From Apis mellifera (taxonomy: Eukaryota > Arthropoda > Insecta > Hymenoptera > Apidae): DNA of 64,000 bases. The notes beneath the pieces are model-generated. The model was not told the DNA's origin. It did no database searches and saw nothing but the letters and a program-made list of their open reading frames with translations. The DNA lies in NCBI RefSeq assembly GCF_003254395.2, contig NC_037649.1:496001-560000 (forward strand), in the 5' to 3' direction. Every line of letters begins with the position of its first letter. The stretch's first letter is position 1. This document shows positions 34,950-45,811 of this stretch, piece by piece. Both the position numbers and the translations under genes were made by a program.

Positions 34950-35092
34950 AGAATTGTAAAACGAAATCCAGATTGAAAACTCAAAATGAGCATTCATTTC
35001 TTGCGTGTACTTTAGAAAAAAGAATTGTAAAACGAAATCCAGATTGAAAACTCAAAATGAGCATTTATTTCTTGCGTGTACTTTAGAAAAAA
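34950..35092. repeat. Tandem duplication, 71-bp unit, two copies
   Basis: GAATTGTAAAACGAAATCCA starts copies at 34951 and 35022. The two units are nearly identical, with a C/T difference in CATTCATTTC versus CATTTATTTC. Confidence 0.93.
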
Positions 35093-35329
35093 GAATCGAA
35101 GAGGATAATCTATACAGTTTCAAACAATTAAAAGCAAAGTTCCAAACGTCACGTGATTTAAAGATTCCTTTAACGAAGCTTTCTTTCTCTTCATCCGTTT
35201 TCCAATAAACAAGAATTGAATCAAACGAAATCGACGTATGTACATTCATTATAGAAAAATCTCTTTCGTTGCGTCACTCGACTCTCTTCATCAGAAAGGC
35301 AAGTTTCCAGAAAATCGCGATACGAGCCC

Positions 35330-35342
35330 GCCACCTGGCGGC
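35330..35342 (-). promoter_or_regulatory. CTCF-like motif
   Basis: GCCACCTGGCGGC; its reverse complement contains CCGCCAGGTGGC, which fits the conserved CTCF core (CCASYAGRKGGC) at 11 of 12 positions. It is a single site in a CpG-rich patch; binding is inference. Confidence 0.25.
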
Positions 35343-35629
35343 GAAAATGGCGAAACACTTGGAGAACAGAGAGAGGGAAAGAGAAAGGGAGAATCGAAAG
35401 CTTTGCCGATGCGATCAAACAGATGGAATTACTAGGACGTGCAAGTCGTAGGACGCGGATGATTGGATTGGCTCGCGAAAGAGAGAGAGAGAGAGAGAGA
35501 GTGCGCGGTTTTGGATAGAGCCGGTGCGTGGATAAAGAGAGTCGGGAAGGAGGAAGAGGGATGGCGGGAAGCAGAGCGACAAGCGACGACCAGCCGTCGT
35601 CGAGGTTTATACGGGCGCGCACGGGTTTC

Positions 35630-35865
35630 CTCTGTGTGCGCGCGTACACGCGCGCGCGTTTCGTAAATGCACGTTAATCCGCCTACCGAGTACATTTGCG
35701 GCGTTGGTACCGCCCATCGAACCGTCGAATTTTCGTTTCCTCTGTAAAGCTGGCTGTTTGCCGCTCGAACGGGAAACCGGTCGGTGGATGCACACGCGCG
35801 CGCGCCTACGCGCAGAGGAAAGCGAGCTTGCAGACTCGCGCGTGCACACACAGGTGCGCGCCGCC
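35630..35865. other. Alternating CG/CA runs (Z-DNA-prone) in a CpG island-like patch
   Basis: TGTGTGCGCGCGTACACGCGCGCGCG at 35632-35659 and CACACGCGCGCGCGCC at 35790-35805, followed by CGCGCGTGCACACACAG at 35838-35854, are long alternating purine-pyrimidine stretches. The surrounding 400 bp is unusually GC-rich for the intron. Function is unknown. Confidence 0.6.
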
Positions 35866-38800
35866 GGGGCAAATCCTGCAAACGATTTTAGCTTTTACTT
35901 GAACCTTTTTTCCCCCGAGAGAAGGATAAATGAATTTACAGTCGAAACTCAAACTCATTCTTCCGAAAATCTTTCTTCCTTTCACGTTCGTGGCAAGAAT
36001 CAGACGAATTAATTCTTTTCTTTTAATAAGCGTGCGACATCGTAGTAAAAGAGGGCGAGGAAAAGTCCACGTCATCGATGCGTCATAGGTGGTGCAGGTT
36101 ATGTGAAACGTATATTCGTGGGTGTGCCACGCTTCGTGTATATCCTATAAGCCTCGAGGGCGTCGCAATAATTATAAAACTACAGTCCAGCACCGTTCTA
36201 ACACCCTTGGATCAGCCTGGAAACCGTTGCCCTCGAGGTTCGCGATCCACCCTCGATTTAAACCCACTCCCTTTTTCCGTTCTCTTTCTTCTTTTCTCTC
36301 TAACGATCAGGTCAAAGTCGATCAGAGAAAAGTCTCGATCCTCACGAACTTTATTCGAAACATTCCTCTCCACCTTTTCTCCCTCGCATTTCGTTTCGTT
36401 TAAATGTCTTGAGCGCGCGTGTCGCTCGATATTACGAGAGCGTCTATCCGCCCATCCGACAGACAAATCAAATTCACCACGACACGAGGGCCTGCCCTTT
36501 CGACAACGTCACAATGGAAAATGCGATTTTTCCCCCTCCTCCCTAACATCCTCCCAGGTACAGGTCCCAGACAAAGAGGGGGCTGCGATTCCAGTGGAGG
36601 CAGAACGGATGAAGAGAGGAGGAGGAGAAGGAAAGAAGGGAAGAGAGAAAAAGGGGGAAGAAAAAGCGGAAAGAGGAAACATCACGGGCAAATCGGCGAC
36701 GCGAGAAGCCGCGAATTCCCAGAAGGGGTATTTCAATTTAATGTCCGTTAATCGTATTACGTTTCGACTTTCCCAAGCAGCCGTGGCGGCGACGAATACG
36801 TGCTCCCTCCACGCGATCGCAGATTGCCTCGTTTCGTGTCCTTTGTCCACCTCCACCATCCCTCTTCTCCTCTTTCCCCTCTTTCCCCTCCGCGCGCCGT
36901 AACAGGAATGTTAATACTTGTTTAGCCCCGGCTGATTTACCAGCCAGAATTAAAAACACAATTTCCCCCGCGTAAAAGGCGCACACGCCCGCCTAAATAG
37001 AATTACCGCGCAATCATGGATTTTCAGCGTGTGCGGCCCCCTCCCCTCCGCCGTTTTACGCGGCTTTACGAGCGCCCCCTCCTCCTACCCGCGACCTTTA
37101 ATATCCTCTTTCGTTCAGGAACCTTAAGATTCTGGATAAGGCCGGGTCGAGATATATCGTCGGTATTACGCGTTAAATTCATTTCCGAACAGGAGGATGT
37201 GGAGGAGGCAGGGTAATTCGAATCGAAATTTCGAAGAGAAATATCTAGAAAGGAGGAATATGAATGAGAAACAAGGCCAAGAAATAAGTTAATTAATGAT
37301 CGAGATTAAAGGGAATGTTTATCCCTGTTAAGAAACTGTATCGAAGATTTTGATAAGGTCTTGTTTCGATGAGTTTTAAAGGTTTTGCTTAAGGATGGTT
37401 AGGGTTGGAAGGAGAATTTTTTCGACGATTAAAAAATCGTGGGATAATTTCGTCCCGAAAATTAGAGAGATCGGATTGGTGAATGTTTCACCTTGTGCGC
37501 GACAATCGTTTTCGAGGAAACTGTGCCAGAGGACGAAGGAGACGGCGTCGTCCTCCCTATACCGATTAATATCGCGAGATGAAACATTCAACAATTTTTC
37601 TCCCGTGTCAACACGGGAGGAGAGCGAAATACAACGAATATAAAACACCCAAATATTTTATTTCACATACGTACGCCGCCGATCTATTAATCCCCGGCTG
37701 GAGAGGGTCGACGATTTTATCCAAATATTGGACTTGAACCGGTAATCCGTTTAATGGATATTCGGCCGGTAAAACGTGGATCCGTATATAGGATATTAAC
37801 GTCGAAATGCAGAGCGATAAACGGGCCTCCCGAGTAAAGATTAAATCGGGATTTCGGCCGAGGAACCGATCTCCCCTCCATCGAGATTCATCCAAACCAA
37901 TATTAAATCGGCAGGTGCCGCTGTATACTTTCTCATCCCCTTTAGAGAAATTATCACGTCCCTTTCTTCTTTTTCCCTCCCAAGATTCCACTCGAAACCT
38001 ATCTCGAACAATCGACCAACCGCCCCGATAAATAATAAATTCAGAGAGGAGGCTAGAGACACTAGATCTCGCTTTAACGGATTTATCGTTTATTGAAATT
38101 GTTCCCTTTCGATATCGAGGGATGGATATTTCGCGTTATAAACGAAGGACTCTATCCGGGGAAGGGATGGAAGAAGGGAAAGATGGGCCACTACGTGACA
38201 CGGACACGAATCGCGACATTAATACCAACCGCTCCTTTATTTTCTTTTACGTTCCGACGCGAGGAACGCGACGACGACGACGACGACGAATTTTAACGAG
38301 AACCCGTCTACGTCCTCGTGAAAATTTCCTCCCTCCCCCTTCGCACCAGCACGCCCGCCTCCACTCTTGTCCCGCAACTTTACAGCCCACGATTCGCGCT
38401 CCGTCGATGCAACGACGGAGAATTTTATGACAGCTTCGTGTCCTCTATATTTGAATTCTCTCACCCCTTTTCTTCCGATCACGTCTCTATAGCGGGACAA
38501 AGATTGATGATCGTCGAAGCGGAATCGGGTCGATAATTATAGCGATTGTCATGTCTCTTCCCTAATATTGGAAGAAGAAATAAAGATTTTGGATTGGGAA
38601 ATTCGATAAAGATTCTAAAGTGTCTTTGCGTTGGAATAAATTTATAAAATTCTATATAAGAAAAGAGTGGACGAAAGTCTATCGTCGCTTCGCGGTTCAA
38701 AGAAATTTCTCGTTCGATCCACCCCGAATTCGCAAGGAATCGCCATTTTTCGGGGCCAATGGAACGTTCCCCGTTGATGAAACTGTGCGGGGAACAGGGC

Positions 38801-40822
38801 GCGCTAACGTGGGGACGAAAGGAAAATCAATGTGGTGAATGAGCTCTGAACGTGTAACAGCCTGCCGCACACTAACGCTGGGGGGGTAGCTCGTATTAGC
38901 GTGAATTCTATGCCACGTAAGCATGGATGGGGTGGCCAGGGAAACGTGAATCATAGCCGAAATGCGTATCGGATACCCACCCTCCGCTCAGATTATTCGA
39001 GAGAAACGTTCTCTCCATTTCGTTTCTTTATTAAAACGAGAAATCTTCGAGAAGTCTCGCTAATTCTCCACTTCGATCTTTTACAATTACATCGTGAATT
39101 ATATGTATAAATACGAAATTGTTTATCCAGCTGAAAGAGAATTATAGAAAGATTAACGAATGTTTCAACGAGTTTTGAAAAGATAGATTTTAATGGGGGA
39201 GGGATAGGGTGGTTCTCTTTTAACGTATTTACAGAAAGAACGAGTCGAAGGGAAAGAAAGCCACCGTCTTTTCCACATCCGTTTGTGAGGGCGCGACTGT
39301 AAAATGCGAGGGGGTTGTTCGACCCTCCTCTCTTTCGAGCTAACCCTAAATGGCAGTACGCCAAGTGTGCTAACACCCTCTTCTGCACATGCAGCCGCCC
39401 TCCTCTCTCTCTCTCTCTCCATCCCTCTCTCCATCTACACCGCCACCCACCCTCTCGCGACACGCACGCCAGGTCCCATTCAATGCGCCGGCTACACGCA
39501 CTGCACACGCGGCTTTGCACACAATGCTCGCAAACACTTTGCATTCGTAAACATGCGTAAACAACAACGGCGGTTTCACACCTAAGGTACAAACCTGAAA
39601 CTGCACGGTCGAGGGCGGTCGGATGCTATTACGGGCTCCAGTTCACTTTTAGATTAAGCCCGACAACTTGTTGTTCGTTTGCGCCTATCAAAATTGAAAT
39701 CACTCCACGGTACAATCGATGTATTTATTCGACACGATTTGGAATATATTACTTCCTATATTTTGTTTACTTTTTTCCTTTGAAAAGCGTTCAACGTTAT
39801 AGCTCTTCTTTTCTTCTTTATAAAAATTCCATTATACATAACTTTGGCGCGATTTAGGAAGAAAGAGATACGTTGTTTACGAAATAGCGAATATTAGCGG
39901 GTAGATGACGTTCTCTACGTTTGATACGATGGAAAAGAGATAGGATATAGAGGAGATGAGGGGCATCCAGTCTTGGTAGGTTCGATTCATAGGTTTCGAG
40001 CTCGTATCGCCGCAGGTCAAGTGTCGATAGCAATGTGTATGTCGCTTATAGATTCGTCGAGACGCCCCTGGCGATCGAGGGTCAATAGAAGTACGCGACA
40101 AACAAGAGGCTGTGCATCAGTTGGATTAGATTGGATAAAGTTGGCCGATATCGTTTGAGTTAAAAACTGGCGTTATATAGAGAGGTTCGGTTTGTTTCAG
40201 CCGCAACTCTTTGATAAGACAGGATCTCTTTGACGAAGATGTATGAATTGTTTCTACAGGCGCATCTCGTGTCTCGTTGGAAAAAACAAACTGCGACGTA
40301 TCGTTCCTTTTTTTTTTTTTTTTTTTTCCTTTCCCCATCGACCTCGCGGTTTAATAAAAAGCTTATTGCCACAAGTTGCGAAACACGAAGTTGAAACGTA
40401 TATTATTTCCACGTTGTAACTCGATAAATACGAACTCTGATATTTTTTTTCTTTTTTTTTTTTTTTAGATCGATGCACGAACGGTCAAACGAGAATTCGA
40501 AAGATTAATAATATACCGAGTTTTTAGAAAAAATCTATCGAGTAATATCGATCTTTCATTTCGAATATTACATATACTTTGAACGTGTATATTTATACAG
40601 TGTCCCTTTCTATTTTTAGTATTTGAGAGACCAAAAAAAAGTACAAAATATAAAGTACTTTTATAATCCACTGACAAAATTTCCAAAATTTGATATTATA
40701 CTAAAAATTTAGAATAATTTATAAATTCTCATAGTATAAAATGAAAAAAAATTGCACGAAATTCGTTTGCTCGGTTCGATAGTTATATCCAATGATGTAA
40801 ATAATAATAACGAGAAATCGAG

Positions 40823-40835
40823 GCCGCCTAGCGGC
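40823..40835 (-). promoter_or_regulatory. CTCF-like motif (first of a pair)
   Basis: GCCGCCTAGCGGC is also a near palindrome. Its reverse complement contains CCGCTAGGCGGC, which fits the CTCF core at 10 of 12 positions. It is 64 bp from a better match. Confidence 0.25.
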
Positions 40836-40886
40836 ATAAATGACTATTACGAATCGACACGCATGTGGATCGCGATTATGATCATA

Positions 40887-40899
40887 GCCACCTAGCGGT
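40887..40899 (-). promoter_or_regulatory. CTCF-like motif (second of a pair)
   Basis: GCCACCTAGCGGT; its reverse complement contains CCGCTAGGTGGC, which fits the CTCF core CCASYAGRKGGC at 11 of 12 positions. It has the same orientation as the motif at 40823. The bases after each motif are also similar (ATAAATGACTATTA and ATCGATGGATACTAA), so the pair may be an old local duplication. Confidence 0.3.
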
Positions 40900-43800
40900 A
40901 TCGATGGATACTAACGGTTCATCAATAAGTTACACTTTTGTAATTTGAAAAAAAGTAACATCCATGCAATTGATGTAATTATTCTGAATTTTTTAATCTT
41001 AGTATATATTTCGATCGACAAGTTTATTGAATAAGATGGACAAGAAGGGAGAAATATATCTTGATTCGAGAAAGTTTTCAATAATATTCACGTATGATCG
41101 AAAGGGCAAAATGCAATTTTTAATTGGTTATAAACTCTTGATCTCTCTCGGCTATAGGGGAGAGGAAAAGTTTGGCGGACAGTGATTTCGAAGTTCTCCC
41201 GCGTTATCTCAAGCTTCTTCTTTTTAGTTCACGATATTCTCGGCCACGATTTCGTCCCGTTCGGATTAAGAAACTCTATCGAAGACGTGATTAAAGATTA
41301 GCTATCCTGTCGACCCTCGGCGTGAGTCATGCTTTTTACTTCGATCGATTAAAACTTGAAGTTTATTAGAACCTTATTAAACTGCCAACTCTCGCTTATC
41401 TTTTAAAATATTTTACCCTCCCCCCCCTCTTTTTTTTCGTATACATGATAATAAAAAATTTGCATTATCCTCTTCTACGAATCGAATAAAAAAAGGAATA
41501 CAACAGAATTCTTCGAGAGAATTTTTACCATCTTTTAATTAATCAATTTCAAATTTACGCTAGATTTTTTTTACATTTCTCCGTTTCGTGGATAAATAAT
41601 ATTTCACCAAAGTCCTCCTATCCGAGGAATTCTCGATTCCAGCCGGGGTAAAAGTGCTTTCACGGTGCGTACGTGCGATGAACGAGAGTCCATCAGTCCT
41701 TACTGACCATTCAGCACTATAAAGGGAGCTCAAATATTGATTCGGTTGGCAATTATGAGTGGTTTTTCACCGGGTCTCTCTCTCCACGGGCGTACCCTTC
41801 GGTCCTGTTCTCCAGGTCTGCTTAATTACGGGATGTTTGCGTTTCTCAAAATTAAACTCCGTCCAGGATAGCGCATCGCGATAGCCCTCGGGCTACTCTA
41901 AACAAATTTACATCAAACCGGAGAACTTGCCACAATAGCCGATCATAATCCTTCAATGGGCCCCGCTTCTACTTCTTCCTCCTCCCAGTTACCGTTAAAA
42001 CGGGCAAAAACATTCAGGAATTTCGAAAAGTTCCATTTTCTTCGCAACGAGAAAATTTATCTTGATTTTTGTATAATCGAGTTCTGCTTTCTTTAATAAT
42101 CTCGATTATTAAAATTCAAAAGATCGAGTACATCGCGAATGGATCGATCAAAAAAATATCAAAGATTCGAGAACGAATCTTGTAAAAAAAAAAAAAAAAA
42201 TGTAAGTTGTTTTAAAAAAGAAAAGTTTTGAGGGAGAATATTTTCTTTCTCGTCGAGGAAATATGATGGAAAACAGATTGGAATGAGGAGGAGGGAGCGG
42301 TGGAGAGGCGAAACGAGGTTCCCCCTCGGATCTTACGCGGTTTACTTTTGCGGCAGTAAATTAACGGTTCACGGCGAGACTTCTCTTGGGACCCCTTCGT
42401 GACGTCTCGACCAGTTACAGCCCCGTGTTAAGCTTCCGCCGAAATTAGTCGAAGGGGTCGAGCAAAGAAGAAATACCAGATCGCCGGTTCAAAAACTTTT
42501 ATTTCTTTTATTTTTTCGCCGCGCGGTATTGCTCATTAATTATCCCGGAGAAAATTAATTGTTCGTTATAACAACGTTCCTCCTAACGTTTTTTGCCCGA
42601 GTTGTTGCGAACTTGTTTTAAACTTGAGAAAATATTTCGATCTTGATATGACGAGTTCCTGACACTTAACGATTGAATATCAATCGAAATATATCATCGA
42701 TGCGAAATATTTTTATCTTATTTTTTTTTTTTTTTTTTTGGAAGGGAAACTGCAATCCATAACGATAAAAAAATAATAATATTTAAAGGCTATAAATTTA
42801 ATCGGATAACGATCAAACGAGTCCCAAAGCTCTTTAAATTTAAATGTAAAATTACGACATGCGCGATTCCATTGTGTTCCAATTCACGCATTGGATATTT
42901 TTTAATTTCTTTTTTTTTTTGTTCCGGTATTTTCGCTCCTCGATAAAATATTAAAAAAAAAAAAAATCCCCATTTCTGGAAATTGAATTTGTCCTAGATC
43001 ACTCTGAAAAAAAAAAAACTAATGTGATGATATGAAATAATAAAACGTCTATAAAAAAAATTCGAAACCTTTCAAATTTATTCGTTTGTAATGTATAATA
43101 AATACGTTTAATTTTCCAATCACGTTTATCCACGATATAAAACTATTTCTATTTCTATTCAATTCAACTAATTTTCCCTCTTTCGTGCATCACGATTTAA
43201 ATCATCGATTAAATCCGATTAGAGAGAGTGAAACGAGGAAAAATATCAATTCCAACGATGGAACGAGATACTCTCGTAAATCATTCTTCCATTCACCACG
43301 ATCATTACCACTCCTGAAATATAAGTTTCTTCTTCCCCGAATGATGAAGCAGTTGGCAAAACTTGCGTGATCCTTACGACTGCCTACGTGCCTCTCCCTC
43401 CTCCATCAGACGAGAAAAGTCGAGGAGGTAGCCGGTTGTTGGTAACTGTTCGAACAATTACAGCGTTTCCTCCCCTCCACGTTCCGCAAATGATTTCACG
43501 CGGGAAGAAGGAGAATAAGAAATGGCAGAGAGGAAGAGAGGAGGGAGGGAAATGGAAGGTGACGAGAGCTACGTGCTTCGGTATCAAGCTTCGGGGGCCG
43601 CGAGCTGCTCCCCGCCAAGTTTAATTAAATAACGAGGTGACGTGGTGGACGTCAGAAAGAGGGGCGCATTCGGGTGCGCCAAGACGGCAACAGTGAGAAA
43701 GAGGAAGTAGGGAGAGAGAGAGAGAGAGAGAAAGAGAGGGATGAGGAAGGCAGCGGTAAGAAAGACCGCGAGAAAAGGAGATGGACCCCGAGGTGCCAAG

Positions 43801-44146
43801 TTGCTAGGTGACTTTGCTAGTTATTTAATTAGCTCGGAGATTCTCCTTTGCCCCACTGCGCCCCCCTCCACCGTTCCTCTCTTTTTGCTCCTCCAAACGC
43901 CCCCTCCCTCCCCCTTTCTTCGACCAGCTCTCCTCGCCACGACTCTCCCCGGTGCCTTTACCGCGACTTCCTTTACGATCTCCAAAGGACAATGCGCCTC
44001 TCTCTTTCTCTCTCTCGTTCTGAAGAGGAGGAGGAGCAAGGAGGGACTTATTGTTCCCTTTGGTCATTTCTCTGCACGGCGGCCATTCGCTCGCGAGGAA
44101 AATCGGCGCGATCGTGCAGAAGCGACGGGAGAATTTTCACTTTGAG

Positions 44147-45760
44147 TCGAATTAGAATCCGAGGGACCCAAAGGCGGGGTTGTTTCCTATGAATAGGAAA
44201 TAAATCGAAGAGGATAGTTTTTGTCACGTCAATTGGATATTATAGGAAACAACTTTAATTGGAGACGTATAGGTTGCTTCGAAAATGGAAAAGATGTAAC
44301 GGCTTCAGGCAAGGAAGTTTAGAAGAATTAGAATCCGAGGGACTCAAAGACAGGATTATTTTCTATGACGAATCGAAGAGGAGAGTTTTTGTCACGTCAA
44401 TTAGATATTATAGGAAACAATTTTAATTGGAGACGTATAGGTTGCTTCGAAAATGGAGGGAGAGAAGAATCGAAAAGATTACTTGTGACAGCTTCAGGCG
44501 AGGAAGTTTAGAGGAATTAGAATCCGAGGGACTCAAAAACAGGATTATTTTCTATGATGAATCGAAGAGGAGAGTTTTTGTCACGTCAATTGGATATTAT
44601 AGGAAACAATTTTAATTGGAGACGTATAGGTTGCTTCGAAAATGGAGGAAGAGAAAAATCGAAAAGATTGTAACTTCAGGCGAGGAAGTTTAGGGGAATT
44701 AGAATCCGAGGGACTCAAAGACAGGGTTATTTCCTATGAATCGAAGAGGATAATTTTTGTCACGAGACACGTCAATTGGATATTATAAGAAACTTTAATT
44801 GGAGACGTATAGGTTGCTTCGAAAATGGAAAAAAATCGAAAAGATTCCTTGTACAGCTTCAGGCAAGAAAGTTTAAAAGAATTAGAATTCGAGAGACTCA
44901 AAGACAAGGTTATTTCCTATATAGAATCCAAAAAGAGAGTTTTTGTCACGTCAATTGGATATTATAGGAAACAACTTTAATTGAAGATGTATAGGTTGCT
45001 TGGAGGAGAGAAGAATCAAAAAGATTCCTTGTGACGGCTTCAGGCGAGGAAGTTTAGAGGAATTAGAATCCAAGGGACTCAAAGACAGAATTATTTTCTA
45101 TGACAAATCGAAGAGGAGAGTTTTTGTCATGTCAATTGGATATTATAGGAAACTTTAATTGGAGACGTATAGGTTGCTTCGAAAATGGAGGAGAGAAGAA
45201 TCGAAAAGATTGTAACGGCTTCAGGCGAGGAAGTTTAAACCCAAAGGCGTTATTTCCTATGCCGAATCGAAAAGGATAGTTTTTGTCACGTCAATTGGAT
45301 ATTATAGGAAACAACTTTAATTGGAGACGTATAGGTTGCTTCGAAAATGGAGGGAGAGAAGAATCGAAAAGATTCCTTGTGACAGCTTCAGGCAAGGAAG
45401 TTTAGAGGAATTAGAATTCGAGGTTATTTCCTATGAATCGAAGAGGATAGTTTTTGTCACGAGACACGTCAATTGGATATTATAGGAAACAACTTTAATT
45501 GGAGACGTATAGATTGCTTCGAAAATGGAGGAGAGAAGAATCGAAAAGATTGTAACGGCTTCAGGCGAGGAAGTTTAAACCCAAAGGCGTTATTTCCTAT
45601 GCCGAATCGAAGAGGATAGTTTTTGTCACGAGACATGTCAATTGGATATTATATTAGGAAATAACTTTAATTGGAGACGTATAGGTTGCTTCGAAAATGG
45701 AGGGAGAGAAGAATCGAAAAGATTCCTTGTAACGGCTTCAGGCGAGGAGGTTTAGGGGAA
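44147..45760. repeat. Minisatellite array, unit 162-189 bp, nine copies
   Basis: The marker GGAGACGTATAGGTTGCTTC (or a close variant) recurs at 44261, 44429, 44618, 44801, 44983, 45161, 45323, 45501 and 45673. Each unit runs: GAATTAGAATCCGAGGGACT, a TTTCCTAT block, GAATCGAAGAGGATAGTTTT, TGTCACGTCAATTGGATATT, ATAGGAAAC, the marker, GAAGAATCGAAAAGATT and GGCTTCAGGCGAGGAAGTTT. Lengths vary by small indels that are not multiples of three, so the 62- and 63-codon ORFs inside are not conserved between copies. In most copies TTTCCTAT and ATAGGAAA form an inverted pair 50-65 bp apart; in the first copy an extra ATAGGAAA also makes an immediate palindrome at 44185-44202. Confidence 0.96.
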
Positions 45761-45785
45761 AATCGACGTAGGGTGGATTGTGGTT

Positions 45786-45811
45786 TTATATATATATATA
45801 TATATATATAG
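45786..45811. repeat. (TA)n microsatellite
   Basis: A TA run of about 24 bp immediately after the ~175-bp minisatellite array. Confidence 0.93.

Larger units (their letters stand above)
34317..44146 (+). other. CELF 28-kb intron, part between cytb NUMT and the ~175-bp minisatellite
   Basis: No gene I can support. It includes a 71-bp tandem duplication (34950-35092), a GC- and CpG-rich island with Z-DNA-prone runs (about 35460-35870), three CTCF-like motifs (35330, 40823, 40887), a CT-rich patch near 39410-39440 and poly-T or poly-A runs (for example 40310-40327, 42186-42199, 42721-42739). The longest ORF of the window, 274 codons at 36078-36902, is here. Its composition drifts from Ser/Arg to Arg/Gly/Lys-rich over a purine tract, it has no domain, and I do not call it. 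Confidence 0.8.

Noticed and set aside
36540..36570. CCTCCCAG|GTACAG junction near 36556 as a recursive splice site
   Set aside because: The pyrimidine tract is good but the donor half (GTACAG) is poor; similar weak AG|GT junctions occur at 1413, 30658 and 41815.
36078..36902. Longest ORF of the window, 274 codons on the plus strand
   Set aside because: Its composition changes along its length with the local base bias (Ser/Arg-rich, then a purine-tract Arg/Gly/Lys stretch, then Leu/Pro), it has no domain I recognise, and splice-like sites and an antisense ORF of similar length overlap it. It is consistent with chance opening in stop-poor, GC-rich DNA.
44427..44967. 62- and 63-codon ORFs inside the minisatellite
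   Set aside because: They look protein-like (EELESEGL..., YRKQF) but the repeat units differ by lengths that are not multiples of three, so the frame is not kept between copies.
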